64,000 nucleotides of DNA, taken from positions 886,889 to 950,888 of the forward strand of contig JACHLF010000001.1 of NCBI GenBank assembly GCA_014204435.1. Direction: 5' to 3'. Source of the stretch: Mycobacteroides chelonae. Its GTDB lineage: Bacteria; Actinomycetota; Actinomycetes; Mycobacteriales; Mycobacteriaceae. Positions 6,463 through 13,094 of this stretch are shown in pieces. The notes under the pieces were generated by a model. It was given only the letters and a program-made list of their open reading frames with translations. It was not told the origin of the DNA and made no database searches. The position numbers were made by a program, and so were the translations under genes. Every line of letters starts with the position of its first letter. Position 1 is the first letter of the stretch.

Positions 6463-7206
6463 TCAGGCCGTGGAGTTGATGCGTTCGGCGACCATGCGAG
6501 CTACGGCCACCGCGTTGTCCGTGCCGATAGGGTCGCCCGTGTGCCACGAGGTGTCACCGACCTCTACGTCGATGACATACCGTCCCGCCGACGTAAGCGC
6601 CCGCTGACTTGGTGAGGGGCGGTCGCCGAACGCCGACTCCATCACCATGGCGGTCAGCATCCCGGTGGTGTCGCTAACGCGGGTGATCTGGCTAGTCAGG
6701 TCTTTACCGGAACCGCCGAAATTGTGCTGCACGACGGTTCGTCCCTGGCATCCCGTCCATCGTGTCACCAGGGCCGTATAGTGGCTCTGTGCGTGCTCGG
6801 GGGTGTCCAGCTCCACGACGCCGAGAGTCACATCGAAATCAGGCACGGGAAACAGCGTGGCGTCGGTGCTGGTCTTCCAGGTGCTCTCGCTGGCCGTGCG
6901 GACGGGAGTGCCCTCGAAGCCCTGCCTCATCGCCGCTGTACGGACTATGACGCACTCGGCGGGCGACGCGCCGCCCGTGCCGTCGGGGAGAGTGGACAGC
7001 CCACCTAGCGGGCGCGGATAGGGGCTCTTCATCGGCGAACCCAGCGCCTCGGACATCGCGGGCTCATCGGGCAACACCTGGGCGAGGTTTCGCGCACTGG
7101 CCGCGACCGCCGATGTGTTGGGTTTGACTGCCTGGCCTTCGACCGTCCCCGAGCACCCCGTGAGCACAGCCACCAGCAGAGCGGCGGCGGGAAGGACGCG
7201 GTTCAC
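6463..7206 (-). CDS. Lipoprotein with PknH-like extracellular sensor domain
   Basis: 247 residues from a GTG at 7206. The signal peptide VNRVLPAAALLVAVLTGC ends in a lipobox with the cysteine at residue 18. The mature part resembles the PknH extracellular (sensor) domain family: ALGSPMKSPYPRP, an early cysteine (AECVIVRTAA), WTGCQGRTV with GGSGKDLTSQITRV, then AGRYVIDVEVGDTSW and a closing AVARMVAERI helix. The paired cysteines are expected to form disulfides outside the membrane. It converges on the toxin operon with a 4-bp gap. PknH-like lipoproteins beside WXG toxins could protect the cell surface or sense; both are inference. A TTG at 7233 would give a longer, less likely N-terminus. Confidence 0.75.
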   Translation of the reverse strand: MNRVLPAAALLVAVLTGCSGTVEGQAVKPNTSAVAASARNLAQVLPDEPAMSEALGSPMKSPYPRPLGGLSTLPDGTGGASPAECVIVRTAAMRQGFEGTPVRTASESTWKTSTDATLFPVPDFDVTLGVVELDTPEHAQSHYTALVTRWTGCQGRTVVQHNFGGSGKDLTSQITRVSDTTGMLTAMVMESAFGDRPSPSQRALTSAGRYVIDVEVGDTSWHTGDPIGTDNAVAVARMVAERINSTA

Positions 7207-7225
7207 AGATTGATGGTAGGTGGGG

Positions 7226-7252
7226 GACACCAATTCGAGCCGGCGATGTCGG
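7226..7252 (+). repeat. 27-bp direct repeat, left copy (flanks the HNH gene)
   Basis: Positions 7226-7252 are identical over all 27 bases to 8208-8234. The repeat begins GACACCAATTCGAGCC and ends GGCGATGTCGG. The two copies bracket 955 bp that holds only the HNH-like nuclease gene. This copy lies between the divergent lipoprotein and nuclease genes. Confidence 0.9.
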
Positions 7253-7292
7253 AGGGCGGGGATACGCTGCGGCTACGTTGGAGGAGGAAGTA

Positions 7293-8162
7293 GTGGCAAA
7301 GAACCAGCAACTGCGTTCGATTTGCATGTTTTGCGGCAGTGCGGACCCGATGACACGCGAGCATATATTTCGCTCTTCGTGGAAAAAGAAAATAAAAACG
7401 AACGAGCATCTATTGAAATTGCCTGGTGTAGACCGCAAATTTCAGCAGTTTGGCGAGGACGGCTCAGTGGTGCGATCTAAGTCGGAAGACCTTTTTTCGG
7501 TCATCGTGAAACGTGTATGCGATACATGCAATAACGAGTGGATGAATGACCTTGATTCGATTGTCGAACGATGGGTGTTGAACCCAGACGATGATGACAA
7601 CTGTTGTGACCCACGGGAGTTTCGGCGTTGGGCCATCAAAGTAGCGTTGCTTCGCGAGTCCTACGACAATCAGTTTCTAGTTGACTCCGCTGACCCGCCC
7701 AAGATCTACCGGGGTGAAGACATGCCACAATGGCACGTGTTCATCGGTCACACAGCTGTGCCCGAGCATCGGCATTCGCTGTGCGGCGTCGGGCCCGTAT
7801 CGTACGGACCGCCAGGTGGGAAGCCGTTCGGAATCACGCAGGTGTCGTGGACGCTCGGGCGCAGTTTGGTCACAACTCTACGTGTCCATGGGACGGATGA
7901 AATATCGAAGAACTGCTTCTTAAATTTCCGACAATATAACGGGGTTCGAAGAGGGGTAGTTCGTGAAGTCAAGTTAGCGGACACCGAAATGCCCACCGTG
8001 CGCCTGGTAAAAGCCCTGCACGAGAATGAGATTCAAGAACTCGTATGGCTCTATACTCCACATCCGGTCTCTCCGTTCGCAGACGAGGTGCGCAAAGCGA
8101 ACGAAATGACTCGGGAACTCGCCAATCGACTTGGAATCGAGTGGCGTGGTCTCGCAACATAG
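7293..8162 (+). CDS. HNH-like nuclease protein on a repeat-flanked cassette
   Basis: 289 residues from the GTG at 7293, which has the strong ribosome-binding site GGAGGAGG; an upstream TTG at 7278 overlaps that site and is unlikely. The N-terminus shows CMFCGSADPMTREHIF (zinc cysteines plus an R-E-H motif) and, at about 80-90, CDTCNNEWMNDLD, the second CxxC with N-N-x-W-M. This treble-clef layout is that of HNH-type nucleases found on mobile elements. The remaining 180 residues are unrecognised. The gene is visibly more AT-rich than its neighbours and lies between perfect 27-bp direct repeats, so it looks like a separately acquired cassette, perhaps a defence or homing nuclease. Confidence 0.7.
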   Translation: MAKNQQLRSICMFCGSADPMTREHIFRSSWKKKIKTNEHLLKLPGVDRKFQQFGEDGSVVRSKSEDLFSVIVKRVCDTCNNEWMNDLDSIVERWVLNPDDDDNCCDPREFRRWAIKVALLRESYDNQFLVDSADPPKIYRGEDMPQWHVFIGHTAVPEHRHSLCGVGPVSYGPPGGKPFGITQVSWTLGRSLVTTLRVHGTDEISKNCFLNFRQYNGVRRGVVREVKLADTEMPTVRLVKALHENEIQELVWLYTPHPVSPFADEVRKANEMTRELANRLGIEWRGLAT

Positions 8163-8173
8163 CCACGAATCTT

Positions 8174-8189
8174 GGGACTAGATAATCCC
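8174..8189 (+). repeat. Post-stop motif, copy 1 (GGGACTAGATAATCCC)
   Basis: This 16-mer starts 12 bases after the HNH gene stop. Related 16-mers start 7 bases after the stop at 9723 and 9 bases after the stop at 11378. In this copy the ends GGGA/TCCC are self-complementary. The role is unknown: cassette junction, processing site or terminator part. Confidence 0.45.
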
Positions 8190-8207
8190 TGGATGGGCCA
8201 GGGTGGC

Positions 8208-8234
8208 GACACCAATTCGAGCCGGCGATGTCGG
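8208..8234 (+). repeat. 27-bp direct repeat, right copy (flanks the HNH gene)
   Basis: Identical to 7226-7252. It ends 4 bp from the stop codon of the leftward membrane protein gene at 8239. If the repeat was single before insertion, the ancestral order was membrane protein gene, repeat, lipoprotein gene. Confidence 0.9.
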
Positions 8235-8238
8235 GTCA

Positions 8239-9153
8239 TCAGAACATCGGTGACAGGTCACGCCAAACGACGTAGCCGATGAGGGCTGCTGTTGTCAGTG
8301 TCGGAACTAGCAGCTCGGAGAAGACCTTGGGTTTCTGTGCGAAGTTCCAGATCAGGTGCCGTACCCAGCGTGGTGGGCGCAGAAAGCGCAGGAATCGGTT
8401 GGTGTGTGGGCAGGCGTCGGACCATTTTTGCAGGAAGTCTCGGGACGCAACCATTCGTTCGGTTGGGCTCATCTTGTCCAGGTCTCGCTGAATCCTGAGC
8501 GCCATGAACAGCCCGACGAAGAACATCAATCCGAGGAAGATGCTTTCGAGCAGGAGCATGACCATATGCAGCAGTCCGGTCGCTTCGGGGGCGTTGGTGA
8601 CTGAGAGTCCCACTATCGCGCCGAGGAGCACTGAGGCGAACATGAGACCAAAACCCTTGGGTACCACTAGGAACTGCCTGAGTCTGTGTGTGGCGGTGCT
8701 GGGCTGCCCCTCGTAAGCGGTCGTTCGTAGCAACACCCAGATCATCACCAGGCGCGGGATTGCCCGCAGCAATGCCAGTACAAGCCACAGTCCCAGCAGC
8801 GCAAACGTGCCAAGGACGACGTAGGGCACGAAATGATCCATCGTTGGCTGCGGTCGTGGATGCTCCAGCTTCTCCTGTGTCCATTGCAGTCCGGGATTGA
8901 TGAGATAGTTCAGTCCCGCCGCTAGAGCCAGGAGCAGCCCATACGGCACGGCCAGTAGCAGCACCGTCAGCAAGCCCAGAAGGCTGGTGGCCAGCCAGTC
9001 CCGGACCCGCCTCTTGAGTGTTAGATGAGGCGTAGCACCGGTGACGATCTCCCGCTGCCGCTCCGTGGCCGGATGCGACCGTTTGAACAGCTTGATCTGT
9101 CTGGGCTTGTCCACGCCCCACCAGAGGTTCCAGGGGCGTTCTTCTCCCGCCAT
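8239..9153 (-). CDS. Multi-pass membrane protein, unknown
   Basis: 304 residues from the ATG at 9153; a longer reading to 9369 would run into the start region of the rightward gene. A basic cytoplasmic N-terminus (KPRQIKLFKRSH) is followed by hydrophobic segments at about 55-80, 108-135, 170-190, 198-225 and 280-298, with an arginine/tryptophan-rich stretch between the last two (NRFLRFLRPPRWVRHL). No domain is recognised. It is convergent with the HNH cassette. It may have been the upstream neighbour of the lipoprotein gene before the cassette inserted. Confidence 0.65.
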   Translation of the reverse strand: MAGEERPWNLWWGVDKPRQIKLFKRSHPATERQREIVTGATPHLTLKRRVRDWLATSLLGLLTVLLLAVPYGLLLALAAGLNYLINPGLQWTQEKLEHPRPQPTMDHFVPYVVLGTFALLGLWLVLALLRAIPRLVMIWVLLRTTAYEGQPSTATHRLRQFLVVPKGFGLMFASVLLGAIVGLSVTNAPEATGLLHMVMLLLESIFLGLMFFVGLFMALRIQRDLDKMSPTERMVASRDFLQKWSDACPHTNRFLRFLRPPRWVRHLIWNFAQKPKVFSELLVPTLTTAALIGYVVWRDLSPMF

Positions 9154-9250
9154 GTCAAGTGACGTTAGCGAGCATGTCCGACATCTATCTCCGAGGACTG
9201 GGGCTCGACGCGCCGAAAGCGATGACGCACACCTGGGGTGTTCGCATCGG

Positions 9251-9318
9251 TAGCGTCCTGTGGAGGCGGGGACGTGACGGGTTCCCTCGAATTCGGGAGT
9301 GAGGGGATCGAGATGTCG
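9251..9318 (+). repeat. Duplicated leader and gene start, copy A
   Basis: This stretch covers TAGCGTC, the ribosome-binding site TGGAGG, the GTG start and the first 15 codons. It aligns with 9829-9900 with few changes and a small length difference, so the two genes share 5' region and N-terminal peptide. Confidence 0.75.
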
Positions 9319-9723
9319 TGCTCCCCAGTGGCCCAGGCAGTGGTGTTTCTGGCCGGCATCGGCCCGCAAGTGGATAGAGGATTGTCTGATATTCGTGTGT
9401 TCTGCGTGATCGTCACGGTGGCGGTTGTCGCGGTAGTGGGGGGCTTCGCAGGCGCAAAGGCGCGGAGGGGCAGCGATTTTTTAGCCGCTGCTGTTTTCGG
9501 GGCACTGAGCTTGGGGTTGTTCTGGTTTACCGCAGGGTGGGCGTTTCACGGTGAGGGGCTGCACCAGTTGGGTCGCATCGGATTACGGGGGCTGCTGTTG
9601 CTGCTGGCGTTGGGATTCTCCGCAGCGGTATGGAGAGCGATGCGGGAGAAGAACGTGGGCACGCTGTTAGGTATCGCGGTGAGCGTGTGGGCGCTCTTGC
9701 TGGTGGCACTCAAGGTGTCGTAA
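9274..9723 (+). CDS. Small multi-pass membrane protein with duplicated 5' region
   Basis: 149 residues from the GTG at 9274 (ribosome-binding site GGAGGCGGGG). Hydrophobic segments lie at about 43-60, 71-88, 103-119 and 131-147. No family is recognised. The first 18 residues (VTGSLEFGSEGIEMS) resemble those of the next gene (VTGFLRLFGSEGIWMS), because the whole 5' region is duplicated. The gene is divergent from the leftward membrane protein gene, and the stop is followed by the 16-bp motif at 9730. Confidence 0.55.
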   Translation: MTGSLEFGSEGIEMSCSPVAQAVVFLAGIGPQVDRGLSDIRVFCVIVTVAVVAVVGGFAGAKARRGSDFLAAAVFGALSLGLFWFTAGWAFHGEGLHQLGRIGLRGLLLLLALGFSAAVWRAMREKNVGTLLGIAVSVWALLLVALKVS

Positions 9724-9729
9724 CGGTTA

Positions 9730-9745
9730 GGGACTCGACAATCGC
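9730..9745 (+). repeat. Post-stop motif, copy 2 (GGGACTCGACAATCGC)
   Basis: It starts 7 bases after the stop at 9723. Copy 3 at 11387 matches it at 13 of 16 positions, and the following bases (AGTTCAAC here, AGTTCAGC there) extend the similarity. Confidence 0.45.
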
Positions 9746-9828
9746 AGTTCAACGGCCTCTTTGCGTTCCAGTGTTGTTGCCATCGAAACACTTCCGCTGG
9801 TTCGGGCACAGGGGGACTGTTCGACCGC

Positions 9829-9900
9829 TAGCGTCTCGTGGAGGTGGGGGACGTGACAGGGTTCCTCAGATTGTTCGGGAGTGAGGGGATCTGGATGTCG
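9829..9900 (+). repeat. Duplicated leader and gene start, copy B
   Basis: Partner of 9251-9318. It includes the ribosome-binding site GGAGGTGGGGG, the GTG start at 9853 and the codons for the shared N-terminal peptide. It is 4 bp longer than copy A. Confidence 0.75.
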
Positions 9901-10104
9901 GACGACGGTGGGTGGGAGATGCAAGCGATTCCGGTGGCACCGGGGATCCTTATCGACGGTGATCCTGTGCTCGCGGTCGAGTACGACCGTGACACGTGGA
10001 AAGCGCTGGTGCTCGACCAGTTCGGGCAAGTGGTTCCGGCGGTCATCAATGACAACGCTGACGACCAGTACCGCACGCTCTTAGGGGTCTGGAAGGGGCC
10101 GTAA
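9853..10104 (+). CDS. Small hypothetical protein
   Basis: 83 residues from the GTG at 9853 with ribosome-binding site GGAGGTGGGGG. After the peptide shared with the gene at 9274, the sequence is soluble and strand-rich: IPVAPGILIDGDPVLAVEYDRD, then WKALVLDQFGQVVPAV. No family is recognised. A fusion of a duplicated leader to a different body is a simple explanation of the pair. Confidence 0.5.
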   Translation: MTGFLRLFGSEGIWMSDDGGWEMQAIPVAPGILIDGDPVLAVEYDRDTWKALVLDQFGQVVPAVINDNADDQYRTLLGVWKGP

Positions 10105-10460
10105 GGCGCATCCAAGACGGCGGGCCGGCATTCTTCGGATGCGCTGTAGTTTCTCCCCTTATGCTGGCGGGCCGTCAAGCCATAGCCCGCCAGCGGGGAG
10201 TGCCCTCTATGTGGGGCGGTGTTTCTCGGCACGACCGCGAACGGTCCAGTCGAGCTATCCCCGCTGAGGCGGGGTGGCGGTGTTTTACTTGGACCGACCG
10301 CCTACGGTCCAGTCTGTACAAAACGTAGCACTTGGTACTACAGTAGATGGCGGTAGCGGTCCTCTTCGCAGGGCGATGCGCCACTTCCGGAGGCCCGCCT
10401 TGTGCGGGCCTTCCGCGTATCGCGGTTCTTGTCTTGCCCGAGGTCTAGTCTGACCAGACG
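10105..10460. other. Structured non-coding interval with repeated hairpins
   Basis: No credible gene is seen in these 356 bp. Perfect inverted repeats are present at 10106-10113/10137-10144, 10164-10172/10185-10193, 10259-10264/10269-10274 and 10392-10398/10404-10410. A 38-40 bp unit occurs twice (10214-10251 and 10275-10314), each copy ending in a GACCG-N4-CGGTC hairpin (10233-10246 and 10296-10309) and CCAGTC. A structured RNA, an operator array or a plasmid-type origin are all possible. Confidence 0.6.
10443..10459. promoter_or_regulatory. 17-bp palindrome abutting the DUF3800 start codon
   Basis: GTCTAGTCTGACCAGAC pairs at seven of eight positions around a central T and ends one base before the ATG at 10461, where a ribosome-binding site should be. 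No Shine-Dalgarno sequence is seen. A repressor site or a leaderless start are both possible. Confidence 0.45.
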
Positions 10461-11378
10461 ATGTTGATTGCGTATCTTGATGAGTTCGGGCACGTCGGAC
10501 CCTATATCGGTACCGAGCACCGGAAGTACAACACTCACCCGGTGTTCGGCTATGCGGGGTTTGTCATGCCGAGCCAGAATGTGCGGGGGTTTGGTGGGTT
10601 CTTTGAGCACATCAAGGAGACGCTGCTCGACTTTGAAATCAAACGTGACGGTGCTCACCCGCGACGGTGGGAGAAGAAGGGCTCGTCACTACTGACCACG
10701 CAGAATGTCGAAAGATACCCCGAACTCACGAATGCCATACATCGGCTGCTGAACCGTCTCAGGAGTCTCGATGGGCGAGTCATCTACTACGGGCAGGTGA
10801 AGCCTACGGGCAGCGAGAAGGAGACGGGTGAGTCGTCATCCGACCGGAACGCCCATCATCTACGTCAGGTCCTCATGAGGCTGAGCAAGTATGCCCACAG
10901 TCGTGATTCTGATGTCATGGTGGTGCTGGATGCCACAGACGAGAAGCCTCGACTGGATGCGGTCGCCGCGATGTCGAGCTTTATCTATGCCACCTCGTCT
11001 CCACCGGAAATGAAGCGCATCGTGGAGGTCCCAATGCAGGTTGAGAGCCACCTGTACGGGACAATCCAGTTCGCCGACTGGATGTGTGCATTGCTTGGGC
11101 GCATGAGTCACTGTCAGTTCGTCGAGGAATCTCAATTCTCCTGGGCTCCTGAGAGGTTCGGCAGGGAGCTGCTCGGTGTTTGTGCAGCGGACCACTCGAA
11201 AATCCACGTTCCGGGCACAGGACGCGACAGCTACCCGAAGTATCTGTGCACTGCTCACAAGACCCGCCAAACTGATGCGCTTATCACCAAACGGGCTGTT
11301 AGAACTCCGCGAGCCATATCGAACAACATCGGTGACGTGTGTCCAGCGTTGGGAAAATTCAAGGATTCCCTCTCCTGA
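10461..11378 (+). CDS. DUF3800 domain protein
   Basis: 305 residues. The N-terminus LIAYLDEFGHVGPY is the Y-x-D-E-x-G start of DUF3800. The middle shows VMVVLDATDEKPRLDAV, and then PMQVESHLYGTIQFADWMCALLGR, the S-x-x-x-x-x-I-Q-x-A-D-W/x motif of the family. The conserved acidic residues fit an RNase H-like nuclease fold, but the function of DUF3800 is not established. It is often found on phages and in defence islands. It follows the structured interval and a palindrome at its start codon, and its stop is followed by the third copy of the post-stop motif. Confidence 0.8.
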   Translation: MLIAYLDEFGHVGPYIGTEHRKYNTHPVFGYAGFVMPSQNVRGFGGFFEHIKETLLDFEIKRDGAHPRRWEKKGSSLLTTQNVERYPELTNAIHRLLNRLRSLDGRVIYYGQVKPTGSEKETGESSSDRNAHHLRQVLMRLSKYAHSRDSDVMVVLDATDEKPRLDAVAAMSSFIYATSSPPEMKRIVEVPMQVESHLYGTIQFADWMCALLGRMSHCQFVEESQFSWAPERFGRELLGVCAADHSKIHVPGTGRDSYPKYLCTAHKTRQTDALITKRAVRTPRAISNNIGDVCPALGKFKDSLS

Positions 11379-11386
11379 CGACCCAG

Positions 11387-11402
11387 GGGACTCGATAACC
11401 CC
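11387..11402 (+). repeat. Post-stop motif, copy 3 (GGGACTCGATAACCCC)
   Basis: It starts 9 bases after the DUF3800 stop. See copies at 8174 and 9730. All three follow rightward cargo genes of the element. Confidence 0.45.
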
Positions 11403-11810
11403 AGTTCAGCTAGCTTTTTCATCCAATGAGCGCGCTTTTGCGGTGGCAAGTAGGGTGGCAACTTGTATTGAACTTGCCACCGCTCTCCATCGTCGCAGGT
11501 CAGAGCTGGTAGCAGAGTGACAAGTTGGGTGGCAGATTCTCGCCCCCGTGCCCGCCGATCCGCCGTTTGACCTCATGCCAAGGGGACCACACCCAACTGT
11601 GACTCACATCTCGCTGACCCTTCTGCGGGGTTGGGGTGTTACGGCTGGGTAAAGCGAAATCCCTTGTGGCTGTTATGTTTAGCGAAACACGCTGTCTTGC
11701 AACAGGTTTGCGCATCATCGCAGGTGGCGGAGGGTGTGAGCGTCCATTGGGGTACCTGCCCTGTGTCTACATGAACTCCACTTGGCAAACATTATCCTGA
11801 TGATTCTGTA

Positions 11811-11830
11811 TCGAACGGGGGGAGTGTTCG
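11811..11830. promoter_or_regulatory. Second copy of the palindromic operator candidate
   Basis: Twenty bases differing at one position from 759-778. The spaced upstream element ATCCTG-N-TG is also shared (about 17 of 23 positions). It lies 88 bp before the ATG at 11918, so both element ends could answer to the same regulator. Confidence 0.5.
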
Positions 11831-11917
11831 TGCACTTCAAATGGGTATTTGTGCTGAATTTCGGTGGTCATATGTGATGCCTGGAGCTATTGTCGATAGT
11901 GAAAGAAGGGAGTTGAC

Positions 11918-12373
11918 ATGGAAGGCCGAGTGATGCTAGTGCCAGTTCGTCGTCCCCAGCTCGGTGACAGGAGCGTCGAAATGAGCATCGTCGTCACTGA
12001 TGAACTCCTCCGGGAAACGCTGCAAGCCAATCCATTTTTGACGATGGACGGCCTGTTTGACCCGAACGCTCCCGACTTCCCGGAGTGCCGAGCACGGCTC
12101 GAATCGGTTTCCGCCGAGCGCATTCAGGCGGTCATGGACTCCTTGCCCACGGTATCGTCGGCGGGGTTGCGACGGGGGCACGCGGAACTGTTGGAGGGCG
12201 CGCTCGCGGAGACTCGGCGGACACTGACGGAACTGGGGAGAGTGGCTTCCGCGGGCGCTGGGGGTGCGGGAGCGCTCGGTGATCAGGACTCCGAGAACGC
12301 TCGTCGGTTCGGGGGCTGGGATGCGCCCGAGTTGCAGGTGAAGGGTGCTCCCCAGGAGATTCGGGTGGTTTAG
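11918..12373 (+). CDS. Hypothetical protein of the mobile element
   Basis: 151 residues with a good ribosome-binding site (AAGGGAG, 6 bp before the ATG). The middle is helical (RARLESVSAERIQAVMDSLP and HAELLEGALAETRRTLTEL) and a glycine/alanine-rich stretch follows at about 110-125. No family is recognised. The palindrome at 11811 and the 539-bp non-coding stretch lie upstream, so it probably has its own promoter. An internal ATG at 11981 (MSIVVTDELLRE) is an alternative start. Confidence 0.55.
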   Translation: MEGRVMLVPVRRPQLGDRSVEMSIVVTDELLRETLQANPFLTMDGLFDPNAPDFPECRARLESVSAERIQAVMDSLPTVSSAGLRRGHAELLEGALAETRRTLTELGRVASAGAGGAGALGDQDSENARRFGGWDAPELQVKGAPQEIRVV

Positions 12374-12410
12374 CGCCGTCAGTTTGCGTTGCCTCTGCGA
12401 GGATTCTGCG

Positions 12411-12857
12411 ATGATTTCCGCAATCATCGCTGCCAGCGTGGCTCTTGTCGTTGCCGTCCTTACTCCAGCCATTACGTCGCTACGCGCACGGCGACAGGTA
12501 ATTGCTGATTTGTTTGATTGTGCCATCGTGGCGCTGCTATTGGCACAAACCAGTCGCCATTACCCTTCCAGCAATTTGCCCTCATCTGCGACCTCCGCCT
12601 GGAGTAAGGACGAGACACGGAGATTCACCGTTCAGATGGCGCAGTCAGGGGTCGGACGGTGGATACAGATGCAGGAGGACTGTCGGTTGGCTTTGGCCAG
12701 ACTTGAGCCGTTCATCCCCGAGATACGAGAAGAGATTACTCAGGGGTGGGAGATTCGCGAGGGTCAAGAGACGACGCTTCGAGGAATGATTGAAGCACGA
12801 AGGAACGCAGCAATTAAGAGTGAGCGACTTTTTCGGATGCGTCGCCTACCCAGGTAG
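12411..12857 (+). CDS. Hypothetical protein with one N-terminal membrane segment
   Basis: 148 residues from the ATG at 12411. A single hydrophobic helix at about 2-24 (ISAIIAASVALVVAVLTPAI) is followed by a basic stop-transfer (RARRQ) and a soluble, mostly helical remainder rich in glutamate and arginine. No domain is recognised. It is the last gene before the attachment site. Confidence 0.5.
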   Translation: MISAIIAASVALVVAVLTPAITSLRARRQVIADLFDCAIVALLLAQTSRHYPSSNLPSSATSAWSKDETRRFTVQMAQSGVGRWIQMQEDCRLALARLEPFIPEIREEITQGWEIREGQETTLRGMIEARRNAAIKSERLFRMRRLPR

Positions 12858-12994
12858 AGCCGAGAAGACAACGAGCTGCTCAGGGAGTGCCGTCCGAGAT
12901 TCGGGTGGTCTGAGCCCGTGTGGGCAATGCTGGACGGGCTGGGGATGACCTACGCGTATCGAGCGGTGACAGTGGGATTCTGTGGGCACATTTT

Positions 12995-13010
12995 GGGCAC
13001 AAACGTGCCC
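12995..13010. terminator. Hairpin near the attachment site
   Basis: GGGCAC-AAAC-GTGCCC is a perfect 6-bp stem with a 4-base loop. A further GGGCACA lies at 12984-12990, so these could also be integrase arm-type sites. No T-run follows, so a terminator role is uncertain. A second inverted repeat, TTTTCGGG / CCCGAAAA, lies at 13065-13072 and 13086-13093, directly beside the tRNA fragment. Confidence 0.35.
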
Positions 13011-13094
13011 GATTGAAACCGAACCCATCCGATGCTGCGGGGCATCTGACCTGCTAAATAGCTCTTTTCGGGTCCCTGACCAGCGCCCGAAAAA

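Larger units (their letters stand above)
11379..11917. other. 539-bp non-coding interval with inverted repeats
   Basis: No convincing gene is present. It starts with the post-stop motif copy 3 (11387-11402). A perfect 12-bp inverted repeat, GCGGTGGCAAGT / ACTTGCCACCGC, lies at 11440-11451 and 11472-11483; its loop and the bases at 11527-11535 repeat the GGTGGCA core. AAGCGAAA and TAGCGAAA recur at 11652 and 11680. The palindrome shared with the xis-int region is at 11811-11830. This looks like a regulatory or recombination-site region rather than decayed coding DNA. Confidence 0.5.

Noticed and set aside
7226-7252. The 27-bp repeat as a tRNA 3' end (the minus strand contains GGCTCGAATTGG)
   Set aside because: The flanks cannot form a T-stem or an acceptor stem; it is only superficially tRNA-like.
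11500-11718. Minus-strand open frame of 72 codons in the 539-bp gap
   Set aside because: No ribosome-binding site and no recognisable domain; the DNA is dominated by repeats.
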